Counted from the first letter of the stretch, positions 49,795 through 57,468 are shown. The stretch is 64,000 bases of DNA from Pirellulales bacterium (GCA_019636345.1 JAHBXQ010000001.1:934150-998149), one strand, 5' to 3'. Notes: generated by a model from the sequence alone, not told the origin. Made by a program: numbers and translations.

Positions 49795-49815
49795 AAAAGG
49801 GGACAGGTCCATTTC
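49795..49815. repeat. Solo end of the 122-bp inverted-repeat element
   Basis: The outer 21 bp of the 122-bp element family (starting AAAAGGGGACAGGTCC) without the rest. It lies between the PEP-CTERM hairpin and the duplicated oxidoreductase fragment, next to the boundary of the lower-GC DNA. Confidence 0.75.
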
Positions 49816-49866
49816 TGCCTGCGTCCCACGGAATGCCTCAGGCCTAACCGTTCTTCTGCGGTCTGC

Positions 49867-49990
49867 CGCGGGCAACGCAGCCATGTATCACCCCGAGGCC
49901 AACATCCTGGTCAGCCGCCGCGTCGACCCCCAAAGCAAATCCCCGGCGTTCAAATGCGTCGTGGTCCGCGTGGAACGGGAGCCGACGTAG
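49867..49990 (+). pseudogene. Duplicated 3' end of the FdhF/YdeP gene
   Basis: About 41 codons matching the C-terminus of the 43853 oxidoreductase, ending in the same stop codon. By eye the reading reads NAAMYHPEANILVSRR and then VDPQSKSPAFKCVVVRVE. Differences from the intact copy are few and the frame is intact. Similarity continues past the stop for about 25 bp. Nothing upstream of the fragment resembles the rest of the gene, so it is a remnant. With the intact gene end at 45936-46086 it makes a 150-bp direct repeat around a 3.8-kb segment. Confidence 0.9.
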
Positions 49991-50482
49991 CGGACGTCCT
50001 CAATAAAACGTGGGCGACTTTCTCCGAAAGTCGCGCCTTGGCGTCAAGAAAACCGACGATAGAGCAACCCCGCTTCTGTCAAAACCTCGCGTGGCGAGCG
50101 GCTTGAAAGGGGCGCTATCAAGACGGTTTCCTATTCGTTGTTCTCTAGGCATTGACGGAACCTCACCGGCGGCAGCGCCGTCCGCTCATCGTTAGGGGGG
50201 CAAGCCTTCTCCGGTCAAAGGCTCCGGAGAGAACAAGTGTTCGAGCGAGTGGCTGCGTCCTGGGAAGACGGCTTCTTGAAGACGTTCCCGGTGCGGAGCG
50301 ATCTCTACACAGATGCTTGAACGTACTTTGTCCGGTCGCGACAATGTCCTCGACAAGACATGACCGAAGGGGTTGACCGCCGACTTTTCATGGGTGCTAC
50401 AGGCATGTCGCCAGAGTGAAGTGCCCATTGACGTTGCACCGGGGTCCCACTGGCGGCACGCCAGTGGGACCCCGGCGATACA
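49991..50482. other. Intergenic region upstream of the fusion gene
   Basis: Stretch of 492 bp with no supported gene. It contains the strong hairpin at 50439-50475 and AT-richer sequence at 50120-50200. Open frames have poor composition and no family match that I can see. Confidence 0.4.
50439..50475. repeat. Perfect 17-bp hairpin before the fusion gene
   Basis: CCGGGGTCCCACTGGCG (50439-50455) and CGCCAGTGGGACCCCGG (50459-50475) form a perfect stem with a 3-nt loop, 7 bp before the chosen start codon of the next gene. It looks like a small palindromic repeat of the REP type; it could also hide the real start of the downstream gene. Confidence 0.8.
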
Positions 50483-52654
50483 ATGAAGTTGGGGGAATCG
50501 CTGAGGTTGGTTGAGAAAGGCGACGCACGAGTGAATAAATCCCTTATTAAACAAAAGTTGCAGCTGCAGTACTTGTGGCAGTGTCCGTTGGGCGAGACTC
50601 CGCGTTCTCGTATGCGGAACGTCCAACTTACAGTTCGTGCCGGCGCTAACAGGCTAAAAGACCCCTACGAGCGATTCAGCTGCTTGCCATACCGAGCCGC
50701 TCATATTCTTGAGCACCGTGACCCAAATAGCGTCAGCGGCATTTGGGGCATTTCGCACTGGCGAGCCGAACGCATGCAGGGGAACGTCCCTACGTCTCTG
50801 TGCGCTCATGAAGCTCGCTATGAAGACATCTCCAACGAGGCGTGGAAAGAAGCGCGTGGATTCAGAAGGCTTTGCTATTACAGGGTTACAACTCCTCAAG
50901 AGGCTATTTCGTTACTCCGTTGGGAGCGAGAGATCCGATTTGCATGCGAAATCACTTCCGATTGGTACGATCCCCCGGATGGCATTCTTCCAGCACTTCC
51001 GACCCATCCAGAATTCATAGATTCCCACGCCGTTCCCATTGTGGAATTCAATATCGACGCACAGCGCTTCGTATTTCCCAATTCATGGGGCGCTGACTGG
51101 GGGCGCCGGGGATGGGGGGAGCTTCCTGAACAGGACTGGAATCGCTGCGTCATTAGTGCTTGGGATACCGTTGGACTGGGGTTATTCGTTCCCAACACAA
51201 TTCAAAGTGGCATTGCAGTAAGGGGATGGAAGTGGGGAGTCAACGCGGCGTCCGGCGTTCACTGCATCGACATCTATGACGTTGATCGAGATGAATACTT
51301 GGCGTGGGCGTTCTGCGTCGTCCGCGGCAGTACCCTCGATGTAGATGAGTTTTTCGTCCAGCCCGATGAACGTGGCAAAGGTCATGCACGTGAACTCAAA
51401 GAACGCGTTCAGCAACTTGCCGATGCCGTAAGAAAGCCTCTTAGACTGATTGTCAGTTTTGCCGACACGGAATCGCATTCAATTGACGGGGCTGCGGCTG
51501 CTGCGAGGCTGTTCGGCGTTGAATTGGTCGAAGCAGACGAGCGTTGGGCTTCATTGTTTGGGACTGCTGGGGTTGCGAGGCGCCCTTCGAGGAACTGGAA
51601 ACCGATGCGACCAGGATCAATCCTGGAGAAATTGCGTCCTCGCAGCGAACCGCCGATACAAGAACCGCGGCAGTACACGGTATTCTACGGCACAAACCGC
51701 AAACCCGTTGATGAAGACAACCAGTCCATGGGTTTCCGAAATGAACGCGGCTACCAACTCCATCGAGGGTCGTGCCTCGTTGAAGTACCAGCTACGCACA
51801 AGTTCGGGTCTGTTGGAAGAACTTGGCTAGGATTCCTTGATCGCTCAAAGACCAACAAATTGCGTTTGGTCGGCACGCAGGCTTTGTCGAGGGATGAACT
51901 TATTCTATTTGCAGGACATCTCATTCGCAGATTTGATTATGCCAGCGAAAAGCACAATTTGCTGTACATTCACGGCTACAACTGCTCATTTGCGGACGCG
52001 GCTAAACGAGCCGCTCAGATTGGCGTCGACCTGAAGATTAACGGCGCAACATTCTTTTTCAGCTGGCCGTCGGCCGCAGCGACGGATGGCTATTTCAAGG
52101 ACGAAGCGTCAATCGAGACATGCGATGAATACTGCCAGCAGTTTGTACTCGAATTGCTCGGTGCGTATCCTGATATGCCATTGCACATTCTGGCGCACAG
52201 CATGGGGAATCGCTTGGCGGTCCATCTGCTTGAGAAGCTTGCGGCACGCAAGGACATTCCAGGCAAGCTCGGTCAGTTGATTTTCGCTGCAGCCGACATT
52301 GATGTAGATCGATTCAAGCAGGCACTCACAGCGATCAAACACCTGCCCAGGCGACTGACATCCTACGTGTCCCGAGGGGATCTAGCACTTCATCTATCTG
52401 AGAAGATCCATGACTTCCCCCGCCTCGGTCTCGCCCCGCCGATTCTTCGGGTAGAAGGAGTCGATACCATGCTTGCAGAAGATTTCCGAATTTCAGAACT
52501 GCTAGGGCATGGATACTACGCTGAGGCCGGGCGGATTCTGACTGACCTGTTTTGCCTAATTCGGCACGACAGCCCACCCGACGATCGCCCTGGTACCCGA
52601 AGGGAAACAGATAGCAGCTCACCATTGCCATTCTGGTCGTTGGCTATGAATTGA
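50483..52654 (+). CDS. Three-domain fusion: papain-like, GNAT, DUF900 hydrolase
   Basis: Protein of 723 residues in clearly lower-GC DNA. Residues about 40-235 match a bacterial C1 papain-like peptidase: candidate Cys67 (ERFSCLPYRAAHILEHRD), His182 (DSHAVPIVEFN) and Asn200 (RFVFPNSWGADWG). The Cys is the least certain. Residues about 240-360 are a GNAT-like segment with EFFVQPDERGKGHARELKERV. Residues about 395-690 are a DUF900-type alpha/beta hydrolase with YTVFYGTNRKP, LLYIHGYNCSFADAAKR and the nucleophile elbow ILAHSMGNRLAVHL (Ser573). No signal peptide is present. The hairpin 7 bp before the start suggests possible 5' truncation. Function unknown; three different modifying or degrading activities in one chain. 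Confidence 0.8.
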   Translation: MKLGESLRLVEKGDARVNKSLIKQKLQLQYLWQCPLGETPRSRMRNVQLTVRAGANRLKDPYERFSCLPYRAAHILEHRDPNSVSGIWGISHWRAERMQGNVPTSLCAHEARYEDISNEAWKEARGFRRLCYYRVTTPQEAISLLRWEREIRFACEITSDWYDPPDGILPALPTHPEFIDSHAVPIVEFNIDAQRFVFPNSWGADWGRRGWGELPEQDWNRCVISAWDTVGLGLFVPNTIQSGIAVRGWKWGVNAASGVHCIDIYDVDRDEYLAWAFCVVRGSTLDVDEFFVQPDERGKGHARELKERVQQLADAVRKPLRLIVSFADTESHSIDGAAAAARLFGVELVEADERWASLFGTAGVARRPSRNWKPMRPGSILEKLRPRSEPPIQEPRQYTVFYGTNRKPVDEDNQSMGFRNERGYQLHRGSCLVEVPATHKFGSVGRTWLGFLDRSKTNKLRLVGTQALSRDELILFAGHLIRRFDYASEKHNLLYIHGYNCSFADAAKRAAQIGVDLKINGATFFFSWPSAAATDGYFKDEASIETCDEYCQQFVLELLGAYPDMPLHILAHSMGNRLAVHLLEKLAARKDIPGKLGQLIFAAADIDVDRFKQALTAIKHLPRRLTSYVSRGDLALHLSEKIHDFPRLGLAPPILRVEGVDTMLAEDFRISELLGHGYYAEAGRILTDLFCLIRHDSPPDDRPGTRRETDSSSPLPFWSLAMN

Positions 52655-52678
52655 GATCGGACGAGTTCTGGGGGGAAG

Positions 52679-52800
52679 AAAAGGGGACAGGTCCATTTCC
52701 TCCACTCCATCTTCCACTTCCTCAGCCCGTGCGGGGCGGGGGAATGTTCGAAAAGCCGCCGACGCCTGTCCGCTGTGTTAATCTGGACCTGTCCCCTTTT
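52679..52800. repeat. 122-bp inverted-repeat element, copy A
   Basis: Starts AAAAGGGGACAGGTCC (52679-52694) and ends GGACCTGTCCCCTTTT (52785-52800), perfect 16-bp terminal inverted repeats. The interior is a pyrimidine-rich run followed by GC-rich CCCGTGCGGGGCGGGG and CGCTGTGTTAATCT. No transposase is encoded; it resembles small elements associated with REP/IS200-type (RAYT) transposases. Confidence 0.9.
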
Positions 52801-52924
52801 CCCTCCCCACACTCTTCGGAAGACGACGCATGACGGTGGGCTTGCCGCGGACGCAAGTAAGAGAGAAAACATCGTGAACACGTCTTCCGAGGCGCCTTCA
52901 CCGGCATCATGATTGGCCGCAGAT

Positions 52925-53590
52925 TCATTCTTTCGCGGCCAAGTAATCAAATACTCGCTGATATCGCTTCCGCGTGCCGGTCCGTCGCCCATAGTGGCGC
53001 TCCAAAACCCCTGTGGCGTCCGCGATCCGGCCGCATAGCACCATCGCAGCGGCGACGTGAATATTGCTTGTCGTAACCCGTTCATCGTCCACACGCAGGT
53101 GACCGGAAGGATGCGCTCGCTCATACTCCTCGCAAATACCGGCGGGAGTCGAATAAACGTCCAGGACAGGAAGAGTGTACTGTTCGAGAAACGACTTCAA
53201 TTCGTCAACGACGCCGGGTACCGAATCCGGCTGGTAAAAGGGCCATCGGGCGCGCGCCGCTTTTGCCGACGTGAACTCAATGGGTTGCTGTAACGTAGTG
53301 TCGGCAGCGCCACCCAAAGCCTCATCGCCACCGGTCATTTCTTTCACGAGCGCATTCACGGTATCCATGCTCACTCCCAAGAATGGATAGATCACCGCAG
53401 CAGCGTTAGGGTGATCCTTCGGATGAATTTCGACGTGAACTGTTATCCGTTGAACTACCTCAGGAAGTTTACGGGAGTAGATCAGCGAGTTCTTTCGGCG
53501 CATGAATCCATTGTCGGCAAGGAACGGATCCAAGCCGCTCTCCAGATTAGCGCATAAGCACGCCTCGATTTCCTTTCTCATGGTGCTCAT
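52925..53590 (-). CDS. Candidate immunity protein 1
   Basis: Cytosolic protein of 221 residues: MSTMRKEIEACLCANLESGL followed by KNSLIYSRKLPEVVQRITVHVEIHPKDHPNAAAVIYPFLG. It resembles short DUF4304-like immunity proteins only loosely. Its ATG overlaps the stop codon of the toxin fragment 1 by the ATGA arrangement (53587-53590), the usual coupling of a toxin C-terminal domain and its immunity gene. That arrangement, not similarity, is the main evidence. It would bind and neutralise toxin 1. Confidence 0.7.
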   Translation of the reverse strand: MSTMRKEIEACLCANLESGLDPFLADNGFMRRKNSLIYSRKLPEVVQRITVHVEIHPKDHPNAAAVIYPFLGVSMDTVNALVKEMTGGDEALGGAADTTLQQPIEFTSAKAARARWPFYQPDSVPGVVDELKSFLEQYTLPVLDVYSTPAGICEEYERAHPSGHLRVDDERVTTSNIHVAAAMVLCGRIADATGVLERHYGRRTGTRKRYQRVFDYLAAKE

Positions 53591-53813
53591 GGTCGTCGAA
53601 TCTCCAACGCGCGGCGAACTTGAATGCCGGAACTCTGCCCAACTCCACTCGCAGTCGCAGGGCCGCTCGCGTTCAAGGCCGAGTCGAACGCCCGCTGCGT
53701 GCCATTATACGGCGATGATCCGGATTTTACTTCCAATCCGATCCAATAATCCTTACCAGGAGGACGGGCGGCGCCGTCGTACACGCGTAGTTGTCCCGCT
53801 GCATCCCGGGACG
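53587..53813 (-). pseudogene. Toxin fragment 1: C-terminal domain of a polymorphic toxin
   Basis: Reads on the minus strand from the inner edge of element copy B (53813) to a stop at 53587. The frame, RDAAGQLRVYDGAARPPGKD then YWIGLEVKSGSSPYNGTQ, contains GLEVKSG, an E-x-K nuclease-like motif typical of PD-(D/E)xK toxin tails. No start codon, signal or delivery domain is present: the upstream part was cut off where copy B begins, so this is a broken 3' remnant with an intact candidate immunity gene directly after it. Confidence 0.7.
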
Positions 53814-53935
53814 AAAAGGGGACAGGTCCATTTCCTCCACTCCATCTTCCACTTCCTCAGCCCGTGCGGGGCGGGGGAATGTTCGAAAAGCCGCCGACGC
53901 CTGTCCGCTGTGTTAATCTGGACCTGCCCCCTTTA
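53814..53935. repeat. 122-bp inverted-repeat element, copy B
   Basis: Begins AAAAGGGGACAGGTCC (53814) and ends GGACCTGCCCCCTTT within 53920-53935, with one mismatch from copy A (T to C) and a slightly altered last base. It sits between the two oppositely oriented toxin fragments, directly touching both. Otherwise it is the same length and sequence as copies A and C. Confidence 0.9.
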
Positions 53936-54489
53936 CCCTCCCCCGCCAATTTCGTTCGTTACCTGAAGGGGAAATTCGGTCTCGAGTTGGTTGGTGGATC
54001 GGCGCTCGACAAACGTGCCGTCGAAGAAGCGGCCAAGCGGCTGGACCTGTTCGCTGACGTGCGTAAGTTGACGAAAGCGGAGAAACTGGCCAAAGGCTCC
54101 AATTGGGTCGGCGATCAGGCGAAGTCTTGTTCAAGAAGTTGCTCGATGACGCCGGGTACAAAGACTACGTGGCGATCCAGAATGCGAGCGGCCACGGCGT
54201 CGACGTCATCGCCAAGCTGGACGACGGCAGCTATGCTGTCTTCGAGGTCAAGGCGTCCGTCACCGGTAACTTCAAGAAGCTAACGCGCAGCCAGTATGAC
54301 ATGGAGAAGTTTCTCCGGTCACGACTCGAAACGGCAGCGAACGTTGACGGGAATTATCCGGCGGCGGCCCAAACGCGAGCGAAAGATATACTTAAAGAAC
54401 TCGATCGCAACGGCTTTAGTAACATCAGCGGCAATCGCGTGAACGTCAATTTATCGACCGAGAGCGTGACCATCGGACCTTGGAAGTGA
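53936..54489 (+). pseudogene. Toxin fragment 2: PD-(D/E)xK nuclease domain with frameshift
   Basis: Starts directly at the right edge of copy B, without a start codon. Frame 1 reads FVRYLKGKFGLELVGGSALD onward to KGSNWVGDQ (near 54115). Continuation needs a shift into frame 2, which reads GEVLFKKLLDDAG through to the stop at 54489; a single missing base at about 54115-54120 explains it. The domain has GHGVDVIAKLDDGSYAVFEVKAS, the D...E-x-K nuclease pattern, and an upstream Glu in GEVLF. The 5' delivery part is absent. An ATG at 54103 could restart translation of the nuclease core, but would be without the earlier region. Confidence 0.78.
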
Positions 54490-54517
54490 CGCTAGCGTCG
54501 CAAGGGGATAAAACACT

Positions 54518-55522
54518 GTGAAGAAGCCGAGATCGTCCCAAACCCTGATCGACAAGGAATTGCGCAGGCAACGCGACACCTGCGTTAAGCAAGGGGACGA
54601 GGACGCTGCCTTCGACGAATACGCCGCTTACATTGGGAAACTGAATGAGGATCTCAGCGCGAAGTGCGCTGTTGGCGATTTCGCCAATGCCAAAATGTCC
54701 TCGACCAATACAAGGATCCTAGGACGGTATCACGCCACCTGCGGCAGTTTTGTCGTCAATGGACAACAAGACGCTGCTGGCTGGAAGCAGCTTGATCTGG
54801 GGGCGAAGTACGCCTATTGGTTCGTGAAGATGTCCCTCGGCGCTCGCCTGCGCGCGTTGAGAACTTGCGAACACGCGTTGCGCCTGATGACAGAGGTCGA
54901 CATATTGACCTCTCTGCTGTGCTACAGTTACGTACTGGACCTTGCCGATTGGTTTGAGGAGCTGCGGTCGTTCTGGGGCTTGGTCGCGAGCATTCCAGGT
55001 GTGACGATGTACGAATCGATCAGCGGAGGGGAAGTCTCCAAATGGCGCAACGTCGAGCCCGACGGCTTCGTACGCTCCGACGGCCACTTCGATCGCTTCG
55101 TGACGCATCTGTTCGGCGGCCCGCGTTTCGGCCCGCCGTTCGAATTGTACGACGAAGTGGAGCGATTGACCCTCGGGCCGTACCAAGAGATCGTCGACTG
55201 CTGGGAGGACGAAGGAGAACGTTTCGCCGACGCGCTGAGGAACATTGCGGATTATCACGCTCGCAACATCGATAATTCACATAATCTCGATCTTCTCCTG
55301 CCATTTTCTCATCCGCTCATCAGTCTCGCGCCGTGGGAAATCGGGGCGATTTACAAGTTGCGAGCTGAAGCAGGCTTGCAAACGCCCGAGATTGACCATC
55401 CGCTGATGAAGCTCCCCGCGGCCGCGTTCGAGCCTCGAACGGTCGAGCCGGTCGACGATCCCATCTTCGCTCAACTCGACGCCTTGTACGCCAAGAACTG
55501 TCGCATCGAGGACTACCTATAA
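54518..55522 (+). CDS. Candidate immunity protein 2
   Basis: Cytosolic protein of 334 residues, mostly helical: MKKPRSSQTLIDKELRRQRD at the start, and HPLISLAPWEIGAIYKLRAE and HPLMKLPAAAFEP near the end. It starts 28 bp after toxin fragment 2 on the same strand, the order toxin then immunity expected for polymorphic toxin loci. I see no assignable family; its size and helical content are similar to known large immunity proteins, but the family could not be confirmed. The element copy C follows 112 bp after the stop. Confidence 0.68.
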   Translation: MKKPRSSQTLIDKELRRQRDTCVKQGDEDAAFDEYAAYIGKLNEDLSAKCAVGDFANAKMSSTNTRILGRYHATCGSFVVNGQQDAAGWKQLDLGAKYAYWFVKMSLGARLRALRTCEHALRLMTEVDILTSLLCYSYVLDLADWFEELRSFWGLVASIPGVTMYESISGGEVSKWRNVEPDGFVRSDGHFDRFVTHLFGGPRFGPPFELYDEVERLTLGPYQEIVDCWEDEGERFADALRNIADYHARNIDNSHNLDLLLPFSHPLISLAPWEIGAIYKLRAEAGLQTPEIDHPLMKLPAAAFEPRTVEPVDDPIFAQLDALYAKNCRIEDYL

Positions 55523-55633
55523 AGGGTTCTTCAGGAATCTTAGTGGGTGATTTCGTCTGGCAGGAGTTGTAGCTTTCCGCAATAGAACAGGATTCGGGCG
55601 TAGGGTACAAATTATCGCGCCGCCACGGGGTGG

Positions 55634-55755
55634 AAAAGGGGACAGGTCCATTTCCTCCACTCCATCTTCCACTTCCTCAGCCCGTGCGGGGCGGGGGAAT
55701 GTTCGAAAAGCCGCCGACGCCTGTCCGCTGTGTTAATCTGGACCTGTCCCCTGTT
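55634..55755. repeat. 122-bp inverted-repeat element, copy C
   Basis: Begins AAAAGGGGACAGG at 55634 and ends GGACCTGTCCCCTGTT (55740-55755), with one base differing from copy A near the right end. It lies between immunity gene 2 and the HNH gene's 3' end. Confidence 0.9.
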
Positions 55756-55762
55756 CCCTCCC

Positions 55763-55812
55763 AGTGCCGTAAGTCGGATGGACGGCGCGGCGTCAATCCG
55801 ACCTACGGCACT
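55763..55812. repeat. 50-bp hairpin repeat
   Basis: AGTGCCGTAAGTCGGAT (55763-55779) pairs with ATCCGACCTACGGCACT (55796-55812) except for one mismatch, across a 16-nt loop. The first 17 bp of the same sequence with the mismatch corrected occur at 48409-48425 at the end of the 728-residue gene. It directly follows copy C. Confidence 0.8.
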
Positions 55813-55868
55813 TCAGTGCTGGCGTGGGTGGCGTCAGGCTGGGATTGTCTAGTATCTTGGCGGCGCGA

Positions 55869-56819
55869 CTATTTGCACTTCACGGACTCTGACACTTCAT
55901 TGAAGTGTTTCCATCTGCGGTTCAGCAGATCACGATTTGGTTGTAGTTGCTCATTCGCTGGGATGCAAACCTCTCGGTCTGCAAGCTCGCCATAGCAAGA
56001 ATGCTCTAGGTCGGCGGCCAATTCTAGGCGCATGGTCTCCGGATTGATCGCAATCAGATCGAGGTCAAACAGCGAATGGATGTCTGCTCGGAGCAATATG
56101 CCATTGCAAACGTGGTTGGTATGAACTCCTTTGTAGGGGGAAATATGCGCGGCTTCTAATGTCCATTCGCAATCGCAACGAGTAACTGCGCACTGGCGAT
56201 CGTAGGCCTCCAGCAGTTTGTCCCTGAAGATCTGTTGTCCAAGGCGTCGCACCAACTTCGCCAGTGCGTAGCTTCGTGAGTCCTCGGCGTTCAGGATTTC
56301 GTATGCCCCGTCTTGCTCCGCTTGATCCCAATGAGGTTGCAGTGACTTCATCAAAGAATTTGAAAACGGTTGACGGATTCGCTCAAGGTTCTGAAGGACT
56401 AGGTCAATGATCGCGTCTACAGTTACGCGACTATTCTCGCCCGGTAAGACTCTCGCCGTACCCTTAACAGCTTTCCCCCTTCGCTGCTTGCCTTCTCGAC
56501 TCCCCTGACCAAAGTCGAGGTGATTGTCGAGGTCAAATCCCAAACAGTGCGTGCCTTGGTTGTAGTAATTGCAATAAGACTTAAGTGTTTGCGCCCATGC
56601 CTTCTTGCAGGGAGTCTTCCTAGGGAATTCCTTCCTCATCAGTTCTTGCCAACGGGCTTCGTTGATTGGCAGAACGATACCTTTGTCCGTTGAACGTGAT
56701 TCTGGATGCTTGGATAGAAAATGCAAAACGGCGTTCGAGAATTGGAGTCCAAGCTTAAGCCCTGTGTAGAGACCGGAATCCTCAGTGCCGTTGCCCACGG
56801 GACGTAGTCGCTTTGCCAT
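55869..56819 (-). CDS. HNH endonuclease, restriction-like
   Basis: Protein of 316 residues with an HNH nuclease domain at the C-terminus (residues about 218-270): AYDRQCAVTRCDCEWTLEAA then HISPYKGVHTNHVCNGILLR and ADIHSLFDL, containing the conserved AAH, NHxCN and IHxLFDL elements that bind the metal and cut DNA. The N-terminal half (residues 1-200) has unidentified structure with FSNAVLHFL and HDEAD-free helical character. The gene lies in AT-richer DNA next to the toxin cassettes. The reading frame stays open upstream of the ATG to about 56991 but has no usable start codon, so the true start is uncertain. A restriction, mobile-element or anti-phage role is possible. Confidence 0.8.
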   Translation of the reverse strand: MAKRLRPVGNGTEDSGLYTGLKLGLQFSNAVLHFLSKHPESRSTDKGIVLPINEARWQELMRKEFPRKTPCKKAWAQTLKSYCNYYNQGTHCLGFDLDNHLDFGQGSREGKQRRGKAVKGTARVLPGENSRVTVDAIIDLVLQNLERIRQPFSNSLMKSLQPHWDQAEQDGAYEILNAEDSRSYALAKLVRRLGQQIFRDKLLEAYDRQCAVTRCDCEWTLEAAHISPYKGVHTNHVCNGILLRADIHSLFDLDLIAINPETMRLELAADLEHSCYGELADREVCIPANEQLQPNRDLLNRRWKHFNEVSESVKCK

Positions 56820-57468
56820 GGCCTGAATGTCATTAGGTGGGAAGAATGGGAGGGGACACTCGCTTTGAGTGACTTCGTCTGTCGGGTGAGCCTTCGAGAG
56901 GAGGCGACGCAGCGTAGGCAGTCCATCGCACGCGTGGTCAACGAGGTGCGACCGCCCACAGCTATCCGATAACGGTGTTGTCCCGCCTCATTTTGGCCAA
57001 CGGTCAACCGCCTTTGCGACCTTCCGCGCGGGCGCCATTGGGGCAGTGCGCGTCCGAGATTTTTTGTAGCAATTAGGCCACCCTTTCGCGTAGAACGAAT
57101 TCCCGCGCCAGGGGCTGCCGCGTGACGCCCAGCCGGGCGTGACGAAACGGGCGATCGGGGGGCTCGGCAGCGCTCGGGGCCGGTCGGCTTCGCTCAGGGA
57201 TCGGGTCGAGCGGCAAGGCGACGAGTTTTGCCCGCTCCGCCGGAGTTTTGCTGGCAAAATTGGCCCGCGCCGCCCCGCGGACGATTGCCTAAGTCGTTGG
57301 CGAGAAGGCGGTTAGGGCGCCGCGCGACCGGGCCGGCGTCGGGGTTTTGCTCCGAAAAGTGTGAGAGTTTTGCACCGGTGCAAAATGCCGCCCGGCGGTT
57401 GCCCAGCGGCTGCCCGGACGGCCCCGACCGATGACTCGTTCCCAGCGCCGCCGATCAGCCATTGTCGC
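56820..57468. other. Intergenic region with repeated GTTTTGC heptamers
   Basis: Stretch of about 650 bp without a supported gene. GTTTTGC occurs at 57225-57231, 57245-57251, 57344-57350 and 57367-57373. The third and fourth flank a GC-rich gap, and the last is the left half of a perfect palindrome TTTTGCACCGGTGCAAAA (57368-57385). A shorter palindrome TTTTGCTGGCAAAA lies at 57246-57259. Confidence 0.5.
57368..57385. promoter_or_regulatory. 18-bp palindrome, operator-like
   Basis: TTTTGCACCGGTGCAAAA is a perfect dyad 18 bp long, with AT-rich outer ends and a GC-rich core, in a gene-free region. The form resembles a regulator operator, but neither gene nor regulator can be assigned from sequence. 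Confidence 0.4.

Noticed and set aside
50150..50230. GTTAGGG near 50195 as an integron attC core
   Set aside because: No paired RYYYAAC and no attC-like stem was found within the expected distance.
52651..52833. Small frames running through the 122-bp elements
   Set aside because: The same peptide occurs in each copy because the element is repeated; no start signal or family supports a product.
52816..52890. 10-bp inverted repeat TCGGAAGACG / CGTCTTCCGA beside copy A
   Set aside because: Short arms 55 bp apart with no linked feature; too weak to call.
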